From contig JAFGLZ010000151.1 of the NCBI GenBank assembly GCA_016927755.1, positions 1 to 64,000 of the forward strand: a stretch of DNA of 64,000 bases, in the 5' to 3' direction. Position 1 is the first letter of the stretch; each line of letters opens with the position of its first letter. The position numbers and the translations under genes are program-made. Source of the stretch: Phycisphaerae bacterium (lineage in GTDB: Bacteria > Planctomycetota > Phycisphaerae > UBA1845 > JAFGLZ01). Positions 45,441 to 55,241 of this stretch are shown here, piece by piece. Under the pieces are notes generated by a model. That model worked only from the letters and a program-made list of their open reading frames with translations, was not told the DNA's origin and did not search any database.

Positions 45441-45566
45441 CTAGGGATGCCGCCAGTGACGCAGGTCATCGCTCCAAGCCAATCCGAAGCCGGCGTGGCC
45501 ATGGGCACCGTGGGCGGCAAGGCGCTTCTTCGTGGCGCCGTGGAAGAACATGATCGCCTTGCGGTC
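45441..45566 (-). pseudogene. Remnant resembling a five-bladed glycosidase (GH43/GH130-like)
   Basis: Reading the minus strand from 45566, the frame gives DRKAIMFFHGATKKR followed by HGHAGFGLAWSDDLRHW and ends at TAG 45441. The phrases FFHGA and GLAWSDDLRHW are what I expect from five-bladed beta-propeller glycosidases. Only 41 codons are left: the frame is blocked upstream by TGA, and the GNAT gene ends in another frame at 45565. This looks like the edge of a decayed gene. A chance resemblance is possible. Confidence 0.35.
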
Positions 45567-46548
45567 AGTACTGCATGAGGATCAGGTCGGTGTCCGTTCC
45601 ATCGAAATCCAGGGCTTCCTTGATGCGCCCGACTTCGTCGAAGCCGGCGTCGCGCAGGGCTTGGCGCCGTAGCGTCGATTCCGCGTCGATCCTGGATAGG
45701 ACGGGACGGTCGCTCGGCAGATCGATCGCGCCGATCAGCGTGCCCAATGCGTCTTCGGCCGTCGGGTGCACGTACACGTCGAAGATCATCATGCGGCTGG
45801 GCAGCGCCTTCCATGGCAGGAGCGTGGCGAGTCCGACGGTCATGCCGGCATTGTTGACCAGGACAGCGGCGGCGTTGGGGACGCCCTCCCTGAGGCGCGA
45901 CATGAGGTGGACGAATGCGTTCTCGGCGTCGGCGGAGCCGGTCAGTGACAGCGGCTCGTTGCGGAGCCAGTCGCCCTCTTGGCGGAGCATCAGCTTGTGA
46001 ATGAGGGGCCAATGGGTCCAGCAGGCCTTTTCGACGCGGAGGGCCCGTGGATCGCCGGGGGCGAAGCATGCCTCGAATCGCTCGGGCGATCGGACCCACT
46101 TCATCCGTCCCGACCCCGGCGACATGGGCTCGAAGCCGAATCGCCTGTAGATGCGGAAGGCGGGGCTCTCGAAGCCGGTGAACAGGTGCATCGCCACGCC
46201 GTCGCGGGCGGCGAACTCCTCGGTCATGGCTTTCATGAGGAGGGAGGTGGCGCCCTGCTGACGCCACTGGGCGTCGGTGAACACGTGCCCGAGGATGGCC
46301 AGGCCGTGCTTCTCGACGAGCATGAGGTGGCTGACGATCTCTTGGCCGATGGCTGCGATGTAGAAGCGCTGATCAAGCTCATCGCAGTGGCCTTCGAGGT
46401 TCGTGCGGATGTGCCAGTTCCATGGCTCGCCCTTGTGGGCCAGGAAGGGGGCGATGCGATCGGTCCATTCGCCTGCGGGCGGCTGGACGCAGCGGACGTC
46501 GACGGTCTGTCCGTTTTTGAGCTTTGCCTCGGCAAGTTTGGTGTCCAT
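45565..46548 (-). CDS. GNAT-family N-acetyltransferase-like protein
   Basis: A 327-residue protein. The GNAT acetyl-CoA region is in the first 160 residues (FYIAAIGQEIVSHLMLVE, then ILGHVFTDAQWRQQGATSLLM with the Q/R-x-x-G-A/G loop, and AFRIYRRFGFEP). The C-terminal ~170 residues are a second, more divergent domain ending in a GNAT-like strand-helix (TLRRQALRDAGFDEVGRI), so it may be a tandem GNAT. Acceptor substrate unknown. It overlaps by two bases the presumed glycosidase remnant on the same strand. Single gene, no operon. Confidence 0.8.
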   Translation of the reverse strand: MDTKLAEAKLKNGQTVDVRCVQPPAGEWTDRIAPFLAHKGEPWNWHIRTNLEGHCDELDQRFYIAAIGQEIVSHLMLVEKHGLAILGHVFTDAQWRQQGATSLLMKAMTEEFAARDGVAMHLFTGFESPAFRIYRRFGFEPMSPGSGRMKWVRSPERFEACFAPGDPRALRVEKACWTHWPLIHKLMLRQEGDWLRNEPLSLTGSADAENAFVHLMSRLREGVPNAAAVLVNNAGMTVGLATLLPWKALPSRMMIFDVYVHPTAEDALGTLIGAIDLPSDRPVLSRIDAESTLRRQALRDAGFDEVGRIKEALDFDGTDTDLILMQY

Positions 46549-47299
46549 GTCGGGGATGGTAATGATGGCAGCGACGCCTCACAAGTGACAGGGCCCGGGG
46601 GAGGCTCGGCTTGGGGGTGAGTTGAAGCGTGGAATTCAGTAGGTCATCCGTGGCGAATGAATAGGGGGGTGGGCGGTCGAGGAGCGTCTCGCTGCCTCCT
46701 GGCCCGAACCACCCCCCGGCTGCCTGGGATCGATGTCACGGCGGGACTCTGCTCGCGCACGGAACTGCCATGCAGTTGCCCGGCCGAGTTTGACGACGAC
46801 GTTGTAGCGACGAATCTCTGCGAGCGGCTCTGATCCTCGCGGGCTTCTCGGGCATGGTGATGAGCCCGAGGATGTGGATCAGGGGAGATCGGCCGCCATT
46901 AGCCAGCAGATGACATTTACCGTGCCACTTGACACGTCGACGAGCCGCCGGACGAGAGATAGTATATAAGGGCTTTCATTATAAGACGTTGTGCATCTTC
47001 TGGCTTCGGCGACTGGTGGGACAGGCGATGGATGGCGACGGAAACCGGGGAGTAACAGGTATGCCGTGGGGCTGTGACCTGCGGAAAAATGCCCAGGTGG
47101 GGGGTAGCGGCAGCGCGGGGCGAGCTTGGATCGGCGGGGCTTGTGGGATTGATCTCGGGTCGAGAGATAGCGAGCGAGTTTGGCGAGGTTGACAGGCTCC
47201 TCGAAACTTACCTACAGTACGAGTGCCCGCGAGCCTTACGTCGGTTCGGGATCAAATGTGCACATCTCCAAGAAGACACATGCAGTCGGAGAGCTTTCC
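46549..47299 (+). other. 750-base region before the metVF cluster with an AT-rich patch
   Basis: No convincing coding frame. An AT-rich patch AGATAGTATATAAGG lies at 46957-46971 with TTGACA at 46929-46934. The 28-base spacing from TTGACA to TATATA is too long for a standard sigma-70 promoter, so this is only a candidate. The rest of the leader, about 320 bases, is GC-rich and unassigned. GGAGAG at 47287-47292 is the ribosome binding site of the next gene. Confidence 0.4.
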
Positions 47300-49384
47300 A
47301 TGCTAGACGGGGATCTTACGTCTAAAGACGTCGGCGCGCTTCGGAGCACGACTGAGCTGATGGAGCGGGAGTGGTCGCCTTGCCGTCACGCGTGTCCGGT
47401 GCATGCGGACGTGCGAGGTTACGTCGAGCTGATCGCCAGGGGCCGGTGGCAAGACGCGATCGATCTGATCCGGACGGCGCTTCCGTTCGCGGCGGTGTGC
47501 GGGCGGATCTGTCATCACCCGTGCGAGACCAACTGCCGGCGTCACGAAGTGGACCAGCCCGTGGCGGTTCGCGAGCTGAAGCGATTCGTCGCGGAGTTGC
47601 AGGGGGCCAAGGGTTCGCCCGTGCACAAGGCGAAGTCGCAGGACAAGGCGAAGGTCGCCGTGATCGGCGCGGGTCCCTCGGGGATGTCGGCGGCTCTGGA
47701 GTTGGCGAAGCTCGGGTATCGTCCAACGATCTTCGAGAAGTTCCCGATCGGCGGCGGGATCCCGGCGACGGCCATCCCGAAGTACCGTTTGCCCGCCGAC
47801 GTGATCCAGATGGACGTGGAGTGGATTCTGGCTCACGGCGTCGAGATGCAGACGGGGGTGGAGATCGGCAAGGACAAGACGATCGACGATCTTCGCAAGG
47901 AAGGGTTCAAGGCGATCCTGGTGGCGGTGGGCCTGGCGAAGAGCCGAACGCTGCCGCTGCCCGGTTCGGACCACAAGCGTGTCCTGACGGTGATGGACTT
48001 CCTGACGGCGTTGTCGTTCGACCGGAAGCCGGACATCGGGAAGAACGTGTTGGTGATCGGGGGCGGGAACGTGGCGGTTGACGCGGCCCGGTCGGCGGTG
48101 CGTCTGGGCGCGGAGAAGGTCCAGATGATGTGCCTGGAGAACGAGGAGGAGATGCCGGCCTGGTCGTGGGAGCAGCGGGAGTCGTTGGAGGAGGGCATCA
48201 GCTTCATCCATCGGCGCGGCCCGGTCGAGATCGTCGTGAAGGACGGCAAGATCGTCGGGATGAAGGCCCGGAAGGTGACGCGGGTGTTCGACGAGTCGCA
48301 TCGCTTCTCGCCGGCGTACGACGATTCGGACGTGATCGAGGTGGCGTGCGACTCGGTGATCATCGCGATCGGTCAGATGTCGGACAACGGGTTCGCCCAG
48401 GGCAGCGACGTGACGATCGACGAGCGAGGGCGGCTGGCGTATACGCCGGCGACGCAACAGACGAACGCGCCGGACGTGTTCGCGTGCGGGGAGGTGGTGA
48501 CGGGGCCGGGCTCGGCGGTGGAGGCGTGCGCGAGCGGGCAGCGGGTCGCCAAGGCGGTGGACCTCTACCTGAGCGGCAAGGCGATCGCGATTGACGACGC
48601 GATTCCGGAGACGTTCGGCAAGATCGACGAGAAGACGGCCGAGAAGATCACGAAGACGACTCGCGTGGAGGTACCGACGGATTCGGCGGAACAGCGGAAG
48701 CGGGTGTTCGCCGAGTTCGAGCATACGCTGGACGAAGCGGCGGTGCTGAGCGAGGCGCGGCGGTGCATGAGCTGTGGGAGCGGGGCCGAGGTGATCGTTG
48801 ACAAGTGCGCGGCGTGTCTGACGTGCCTTCGGGTCTGTCCGTTCGACATCCCGAAGGTGACGGACGTGGCGCGGATCGAGTCGAGCCTTTGCCAGGCGTG
48901 CGGGATGTGCATCGCGGAGTGTCCTGCGAACGCGATCGTGTCGCGCGGGTGGGACACGAACGAGGTCGTTCGGGAGACGGCCGGGGCGCTGGCGGGGATG
49001 GGGACGAACGGGCGAAAGAAGATCGTGGCCTACGTGTGCGGGCATCACGCCCCGGCGAACGCCTGGAGCGGGTCTCTGGAGGACGGGGCGCCTGGCGTGG
49101 CGGAACTGTACCTGCCGAGCATGAGCCGGCTGGGCACGAACCACATGCTGAAGGCGTTCGAGAGCGGGGCGGACGGCGTGATCGTGGTGGCGAGTGAGAT
49201 CGGCGGGGACCGATATCCTGGCGCGACGGAGCGAATCCGTAAACGGGTCCAGCAAGTCAAGGACCTTCTGGGCGAGGCGGGTCTGAGCCCGGAGCAGGTT
49301 CAACTGGTGGAGGCGGCCAACCAGGGCCGAGCGGCGATGCGCGAGGCGATGGCCGAGGCGGCGGAGAAGATCTCGGCTTGCTGA
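47300..49384 (+). CDS. GltD-like flavoprotein fused to ferredoxin and MvhD-like domain
   Basis: A 694-residue cytoplasmic redox protein. Residues 20-95 are the Fe-S domain of GltD-type proteins (C28, C32, C67, C71, C75, C79). FAD-binding Rossmann VAVIGAGPSGMSAA is at 119-132 and NAD(P)-binding VLVIGGGNVAVDAA at 250-263. A ferredoxin with two [4Fe-4S] sites (C503, C506, C509, C513; C531, C534, C537, C541) precedes a C-terminal MvhD-like domain (about 573-680) that keeps LKAFESGADGVIVV but only one Cys. It sits directly before metV and metF, so it probably supplies electrons to that reductase. GGAGAG supports ATG 47300; the frame is open to 47180. Confidence 0.85.
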   Translation: MLDGDLTSKDVGALRSTTELMEREWSPCRHACPVHADVRGYVELIARGRWQDAIDLIRTALPFAAVCGRICHHPCETNCRRHEVDQPVAVRELKRFVAELQGAKGSPVHKAKSQDKAKVAVIGAGPSGMSAALELAKLGYRPTIFEKFPIGGGIPATAIPKYRLPADVIQMDVEWILAHGVEMQTGVEIGKDKTIDDLRKEGFKAILVAVGLAKSRTLPLPGSDHKRVLTVMDFLTALSFDRKPDIGKNVLVIGGGNVAVDAARSAVRLGAEKVQMMCLENEEEMPAWSWEQRESLEEGISFIHRRGPVEIVVKDGKIVGMKARKVTRVFDESHRFSPAYDDSDVIEVACDSVIIAIGQMSDNGFAQGSDVTIDERGRLAYTPATQQTNAPDVFACGEVVTGPGSAVEACASGQRVAKAVDLYLSGKAIAIDDAIPETFGKIDEKTAEKITKTTRVEVPTDSAEQRKRVFAEFEHTLDEAAVLSEARRCMSCGSGAEVIVDKCAACLTCLRVCPFDIPKVTDVARIESSLCQACGMCIAECPANAIVSRGWDTNEVVRETAGALAGMGTNGRKKIVAYVCGHHAPANAWSGSLEDGAPGVAELYLPSMSRLGTNHMLKAFESGADGVIVVASEIGGDRYPGATERIRKRVQQVKDLLGEAGLSPEQVQLVEAANQGRAAMREAMAEAAEKISAC

Positions 49385-49510
49385 TGAAGGCAAGGTTCGG
49401 GGGGCAGGCGTGAAGAGGAGAACGTAGGGGCGCTGGGGAATCGCCCCGGATCGAGCAGACCGGGATGGCGCAGCGAGCCCGGCGCGCAACATCATATAGG
49501 AGACGACGGC

Positions 49511-50194
49511 ATGATCGTCGGTGAACGAAAGCCATTTGAGGAGATCATGGAGATGATCTCGCCCCACAAGCGGGTGTTGATCATCGGATGCGGCGGGTGC
49601 GTGACGGTCTGCCTGACAGGGGGCGAGAAACAGGCGGACACTCTGGCCTCGCAGATTCGTTTGGCCGCCAAGCAGAAGGGCCTGAAGATGGAGGTCGCGG
49701 TCGACTGCATCACGCGTCAGTGTGAGCGGGAGTTCGTGGACAACCTGAAGGAAGACCCGAAGGAGTACGACGCGGTGCTGAGCATCGCCTGCGGGGCCGG
49801 GGTGCAGTTCATGTCGGACGTCTTTACGGACGTACCGTTCCTGCCGGGGCTGAACACGTCGTTCCTCGGCTACAACAAGGAGCAGGGCGTCTGGGAGGAG
49901 AACTGCCGGGGCTGCGGCGACTGCGTTTTGGCGTGGACGGGAGGCATCTGCCCGATCGCCCGCTGCAGCAAGAGCCTGATCAACGGCGCTTGCGGCGGAA
50001 CGGACAAGGGCAAGTGCGAGGTCAGCAAGGACATGGACTGCGCCTGGTACCTCATCTACGAGCGGCTAAAGGCGCGGGGCAAGCTGGACGAGCTCCGCAA
50101 GATGCGGGCGGCGAAGGACTGGTGCAAGGACCGCGGGGCGGGCGTGCGTCGACTGGTCCTGAAGGACATGGTCGAAGAGGAGGCAGCAGGATGA
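49511..50194 (+). CDS. metV: MetV, methylenetetrahydrofolate reductase C-terminal Fe-S/zinc partner
   Basis: A 227-residue protein of the MTHFR_C/MetV family. N-terminal Cys27, Cys30 and Cys34 (GCGGCVTVC) are followed by a Rossmann-like part. The C-terminal metal region has Cys132, 135, 138, 147, 152, 161, 169 and 177 (CRGCGDCVL, then GACGGTDKGKC). In acetogens such as Moorella MetV binds MetF and passes electrons to its flavin. ATG 49511 follows TAGGAGACG. The stop overlaps the metF start by four bases (ATGA at 50191-50194), so the two are translationally coupled. The upstream flavoprotein is probably the third component. Confidence 0.92.
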   Translation: MIVGERKPFEEIMEMISPHKRVLIIGCGGCVTVCLTGGEKQADTLASQIRLAAKQKGLKMEVAVDCITRQCEREFVDNLKEDPKEYDAVLSIACGAGVQFMSDVFTDVPFLPGLNTSFLGYNKEQGVWEENCRGCGDCVLAWTGGICPIARCSKSLINGACGGTDKGKCEVSKDMDCAWYLIYERLKARGKLDELRKMRAAKDWCKDRGAGVRRLVLKDMVEEEAAG

Positions 50195-51114
50195 GTGAAC
50201 CCGTGAGCAAACTGCAAGCGGCCTTGGCGTCGGGCAAGTTCGTGGTGACGGGCGAGATCGGCCCGCCGAAGGGGGTGAACATCGCCCCGGCGTTGCACGA
50301 GGCGGACGAGTATCTGAAGGGGCGGGTGGTGGCCGTCAACGTGACGGACATTCAGACGGCGGTCATGCGTTTCGGCAGCATGGCGACGTGCCACCTGCTT
50401 CTGGACCACGATATCGAGCCGATCTTCCAGATGGTGTGTCGAGACCGGAATCGGCTGGCGCTGCAGAGCGATCTGCTGAGCGCGTACGGTCTGGGGATTC
50501 GGAACGTTCTGGCGATCACGGGCGATCACACGACGATGGGGGATCACCCGGGCGCCAAGCCCGTGTACGACCTAGACTCGGTGGGGTTGGTCGAGGCCAT
50601 TGCCCGGCTGGAGACCGGCACCGACATGGGCGTCGACATGAAGGGCAACCCGAACAAGCTGGACGGCGTGCCGAAGTTCTTCAAGGGCGCGGTCGTCACG
50701 CCATGCGCCGACGAGGTGGAGCCGCAGATTATCAAGCTCGAGAAGAAGGTGGAGGCGGGGGCGCAGTTCATCCAGACGCAAGCGGTGTACGATCCGAAGG
50801 CCTTCGAGGACTTCATGAAGCGCGTGGGGCACATCAAGGTGCCGATCCTGGTGGGGATCGTGGTGCTCAAGGGCGTCGGGATGGCGAAGTACATGAATCG
50901 GGGCGTCCCGGGCGTGGTGGTTCCGGAGCCGATCATGAAGCGGCTGTCGGACACGCCGAAGGAAGACGCGAAGAAGGTGGGGGCGGAGATCGCCGGCGAG
51001 TTGGTGCGTGACATGAAGGACATGTGCCAGGGCGCGCACCTGATGACGTTGGGTTGGGACGACACGGTTCCGGACATCATCCGCATCGCTGGGGTCAACG
51101 GTCAGGCAAGCTGA
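50191..51114 (+). CDS. metF: MetF, methylenetetrahydrofolate reductase
   Basis: A 307-residue TIM-barrel flavoenzyme that reduces 5,10-methylenetetrahydrofolate to 5-methyltetrahydrofolate. Family blocks are GEIGPPKGVN near the N-terminus (catalytic Glu), LAITGDHTTMGDHP, FKGAVVTPCADEVEP, GAQFIQTQAVYD and VPILVGIVVLKG. Length is the short form used with MetV rather than the longer NADH-linked fusion. It lies in frame with, and overlapping, metV. With metV and the flavoprotein it forms the methyl-branch step of a Wood-Ljungdahl-type pathway; whether the pathway is complete cannot be seen here. A hairpin terminator follows. Confidence 0.93.
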   Translation: MSEPVSKLQAALASGKFVVTGEIGPPKGVNIAPALHEADEYLKGRVVAVNVTDIQTAVMRFGSMATCHLLLDHDIEPIFQMVCRDRNRLALQSDLLSAYGLGIRNVLAITGDHTTMGDHPGAKPVYDLDSVGLVEAIARLETGTDMGVDMKGNPNKLDGVPKFFKGAVVTPCADEVEPQIIKLEKKVEAGAQFIQTQAVYDPKAFEDFMKRVGHIKVPILVGIVVLKGVGMAKYMNRGVPGVVVPEPIMKRLSDTPKEDAKKVGAEIAGELVRDMKDMCQGAHLMTLGWDDTVPDIIRIAGVNGQAS

Positions 51115-51151
51115 CCCTCAACGACGTCTGGACAGCATGCTGCGACTCTTG

Positions 51152-51177
51152 ACATGCCCGCGTGCCGGCGGGCATGT
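51152..51177 (+). terminator. Intrinsic terminator after metF
   Basis: A perfect ten-base-pair stem, arms 51152-51161 and 51168-51177 with a six-base loop, followed by TGTTTGTGTGTG. It lies 38 bases after the metF stop. An in-frame ATG of the next gene (51154) is buried in its 5' arm. Confidence 0.7.
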
Positions 51178-51216
51178 TGTTTGTGTGTGCCGTGTTTGCC
51201 TGTGGGGCGAACTGAG

Positions 51217-53025
51217 TTGACAGACTCCGATTCCTCAGGAAGGGACGATTCCGCCGCGCGCGGGCGTGGCCGCCCGCGGGCGCGTGCGGCGGCGCCGTGG
51301 ATTGCGCTGGCGGGGCTACTGCTCCTGGGTCTGGGGGTTCGGATCTATCTGGCGGGGACGCCCGGCTATCCGTTCGATCTGAACTGCTTCTATGCGTGGG
51401 CGGACGCGGCGCATCGGGGGGATCTTCGCTCGCCGTACCAATTGAAGCGTCCGCTTCCCTGCAACTACCCACCGGGTTACATCCTTGTGATCTCGCGGTT
51501 GCCTTGGCTGTATGAGCTGTTGACCGGGGAGACGTTTCGGACGCCGCCGGATCCGAACAGCGGCAAGCTCGATGAGGTGGATCTGGCGCTCGAGGGGCAG
51601 TACCGACGGCGTGACTGGCTCAAGAAGAAGGAACTGATCGAGCACTACCGGCGGGAAGACCCGGAGGTGTATCGCGCGATCACCGAGGCGCTGCCCCATC
51701 CGGAACTGGTCCTGTTGGGGCTGGTGCCGCGAGAGCAGTTCGCGGGGATGCGTGAGGCGTACCAGAGGGATCCGGAGCGGTACAAGGTCAAGGTGCAGCG
51801 GCTGGCGGCGGGGATCCAGTCGATGCTGGCTAAGGGGCCGCCGTACACGGCTCCGGATCGGCTGCGGCGGCTTGCGGTTTGGGTAAAGCTTCCGGCGCTG
51901 CTGTGCGACTTGGCGGGGGCGGGGCTGCTGTACGTTCTTCTGCGAAAGCGGCGAGGGCGCTGGGGGGCTCTGCTGGTTTCGGGAGTCTACCTCTTCCTGC
52001 CGGCGGTGCTGTACGACTCGGCGTGCTGGGGGCAGGTGGACGGGGTGCATTCGCTTGCGATGCTGGGGTGCGTGGCGCTGCTGGTGGCAGGGCATTCGTT
52101 CCTCGTGGGTTTGCTGTTCGCGGTGGCGCTGCTGACGAAGTTCCAGTCGATCGTGATCGCGCCGGTGCTAGCGGCGGGGTTCCTGGCGCGTTGGTCCGCG
52201 ACGGTCAAGGGGAGTCGGGGGGGATCGGGGGGAGTGTCGCCGGAGGCGGGAAGGCGGGTGCTAGGGTCCATGGGTCTCGTGCTCTTGGGCGTCGTCGTGG
52301 GGGCGGGGGTCGTGCTGACGCCGTTCGCGGCGGACGGGGCGGCCGGTGACGCGCTGGGGACGTACGGGAAGGTGGCGGGTCAGTATCACTGGGTGAGCGT
52401 GTGTGCGTTCAACCCGTGGTGGCTCTTGAACAGCAAGCCGGACGTGCCGAAGTGGTACTACCGGTTCACGCGGCTGGACGACAAGCCGTGGCTGGGGCCT
52501 GTCACTCCCAAGCACGTGGGATTGGGGATGTTGGGTGGGTTCTCGCTTTGGATCATGTGGCTTGTCTTTCGGCGGGGGTGCGGGTACGAAGTGATGGCGG
52601 CGGGGGCGGCGGCGATGGCGATGGGGTTCTTCGTTCTTCCGACGGAGATCCATGAGCGCTATGGCTTTCCGGCGATGATCCTGTGTGCGTATCTTGTCGG
52701 GGCGGGTTGGCGGTATTTGCCGGTGCTGCTGGTGCTTTCGGTGGCTCAGTTGTATAACTTCACGGCAGTGCAGCCGATGGACGACCCGCGATACGCGTGG
52801 CTGATGCCGATTGCGAACGCCGTGCAAGGGCATGGTGGGATTACGTATCTGTTTGTGTTGATCCACGTGGCGTGCCTGGTATACTTCTGCGTAGTGCTGT
52901 ATCAAATACCCGTTCGCTCGGTTGCGTTTTCGGGCGTGTCCACGGTGGTTGCCGGTCCGGGGCGGCGGTCCGAGCGTTCGCGGCGATCTTCTCGAAAGGG
53001 TCGTCCGAGGTCTGACCGGGGTTGA
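51217..53025 (+). CDS. Membrane glycosyltransferase, GT87/mannosyltransferase-like
   Basis: A 602-residue membrane protein with about ten hydrophobic helices. The first helix (ALAGLLLLGLGVRIYL) is followed by DLNCFYAWADAAHRGD and NYPPGY, the loop pattern of polyprenol-phosphate-sugar-dependent (GT-C) transferases, where an early Asp is catalytic. A ~130-residue soluble loop follows. YDSACWGQVDG and LLTKFQSIVIAPVL are further GT-C-like segments. The C-terminus is Arg/Ser-rich. I take TTG 51217 as a plausible start because the ATG at 51154 lies inside a terminator hairpin. The start is uncertain. Product and sugar are unknown. Confidence 0.75.
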   Translation: MTDSDSSGRDDSAARGRGRPRARAAAPWIALAGLLLLGLGVRIYLAGTPGYPFDLNCFYAWADAAHRGDLRSPYQLKRPLPCNYPPGYILVISRLPWLYELLTGETFRTPPDPNSGKLDEVDLALEGQYRRRDWLKKKELIEHYRREDPEVYRAITEALPHPELVLLGLVPREQFAGMREAYQRDPERYKVKVQRLAAGIQSMLAKGPPYTAPDRLRRLAVWVKLPALLCDLAGAGLLYVLLRKRRGRWGALLVSGVYLFLPAVLYDSACWGQVDGVHSLAMLGCVALLVAGHSFLVGLLFAVALLTKFQSIVIAPVLAAGFLARWSATVKGSRGGSGGVSPEAGRRVLGSMGLVLLGVVVGAGVVLTPFAADGAAGDALGTYGKVAGQYHWVSVCAFNPWWLLNSKPDVPKWYYRFTRLDDKPWLGPVTPKHVGLGMLGGFSLWIMWLVFRRGCGYEVMAAGAAAMAMGFFVLPTEIHERYGFPAMILCAYLVGAGWRYLPVLLVLSVAQLYNFTAVQPMDDPRYAWLMPIANAVQGHGGITYLFVLIHVACLVYFCVVLYQIPVRSVAFSGVSTVVAGPGRRSERSRRSSRKGRPRSDRG

Positions 53026-53095
53026 GGCGGGCCCAAGGCCCTCCGAGCCGGTGTGTGACGACCGGCCAAAATGGCGCAAGCACCTGGTTAATGGG

Positions 53096-53123
53096 TTGAC
53101 TGGCGCGGATAAGGCCTTATACT
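53096..53123 (+). promoter_or_regulatory. Sigma-70 promoter of the tRNA-Thr/tuf unit
   Basis: TTGACT at 53096-53101 and TATACT at 53118-53123 with a 16-base spacer. Transcription should start near 53130, about 80 bases before the tRNA. This is the clearest promoter in the window. Confidence 0.75.
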
Positions 53124-53209
53124 GATAGATCTTTCGGTGCGGGCCAGGAAGGGATGCTACACCCTGGCTCCGGCATGGCGGGACGAACACCTGTCGTCTG
53201 GCCTACCGT

Positions 53210-53282
<73 letters not shown>

Positions 53283-53296
53283 CGTTGACGTTGAAC

Positions 53297-53332
53297 CGCC
53301 CGGGGATGCGGCTCCGGCCGACCGGGCGTTTT
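53297..53332 (+). terminator. Hairpin and T-run between tRNA-Thr and tuf
   Basis: Seven-base-pair stem CGCCCGG/CCGGGCG (53297-53303 and 53322-53328) followed by TTTT. It may attenuate or end the tRNA transcript, so tuf could need its own promoter in 53333-53504. Confidence 0.6.
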
Positions 53333-53504
53333 GTCGTGAAGTCGTGGACCCGTGGGGTGGGCGCGGTCGGGTAGTTCCCGAGAGGAAGCGGGGGCCGGCC
53401 GGTGGAAGCGAGTGGAGTGGGTGGGGATCAAGAGCTGTTCCCGTGGGTCGGTCTAGTCAAGAAGCAGTCATCGAGAGGTTCCTACAGCTGGAGGATACGT
53501 AGGC

Positions 53505-54713
<1,209 letters not shown>

Positions 54714-54830
54714 CCCCGGCTGAGTCGGTGGAGGCCGGCGGCCCGCCGAGCGACGTTGGTTGGCAGATAGGTCAGCGGCGCCTCGGACAGGCAGCAGGTC
54801 TTTGGCGGCCCAGGTCGGAGGGTTGATGTC

Positions 54831-54998
54831 ATGGCAAAGACTGCGAAGCGCGAGTGGGTGTGGCTCCAGTGTACGGAGACGGGCGATCTGAACTATCGAA
54901 CGCAGGTCAACGTGCAGGGAGGTTTTCCGAAGCTCGAGCTGAAGAAGTACAGTCCGCGGCTGCGCAAGCATACGGTGCATAAGCTGAAGCGGAAGTAA
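54831..54998 (+). CDS. rpmG: Ribosomal protein L33
   Basis: A 55-residue protein too short for most gene callers. Its opening MAKTAKREWVWLQCTETGD, the NYRTQVNV block and the end KKYSPRLRKHTVHK match L33. Of the four Cys that bind zinc in the zinc form only Cys14 remains; the CxxC near the C-terminus has become SPRL, so this is a zinc-free type. It lies between tuf and tRNA-Trp, the usual place. Confidence 0.93.
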   Translation: MAKTAKREWVWLQCTETGDLNYRTQVNVQGGFPKLELKKYSPRLRKHTVHKLKRK

Positions 54999-55044
54999 TA
55001 CGCCGCGGCCTCAGCGCGGGGCATCGGGCGATGCGGCCATGGTT

Positions 55045-55117
55045 AGGAGCGTAGCTCAACTGGCAGAGCACTGGTTTCCAAAACCAGGGGTTGGGGGTTC
55101 GAGTCCCTTCGCTCCTG
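55045..55117 (+). tRNA. tRNA-Trp (anticodon CCA)
   Basis: A 73-base cloverleaf. Acceptor stem AGGAGCG/CGCTCCT, D arm GCTC/GAGC, anticodon stem CTGGT/ACCAG with loop TTCCAAA, and T loop TTCGAGT. The T stem GGGGG/CCCTT contains two G-T wobble pairs. Discriminator G. It lies just upstream of secE, the conserved position. Confidence 0.96.
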
Positions 55118-55241
55118 TTGCTGGTGGGACGTAGGGCATTTGGGGGTCCCCGCGAGACACGGACGGCGGTTGAGGGGACGAGCCACCGAGGATGCAGGCG
55201 GAAGCGTACCTGGTCGCCAGAATGGGCGGGATAAACTGCAC

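Noticed and set aside
46929..46968. TTGACA and TATATA as a sigma-70 promoter
   Set aside because: Spacing of 28 bases is too long; kept only as a note on the region.
47303..49567. 754-codon minus-strand frame opposite the flavoprotein
   Set aside because: Antisense, Arg/His/Leu-rich, without motif, while the plus strand encodes ferredoxin and Rossmann motifs.
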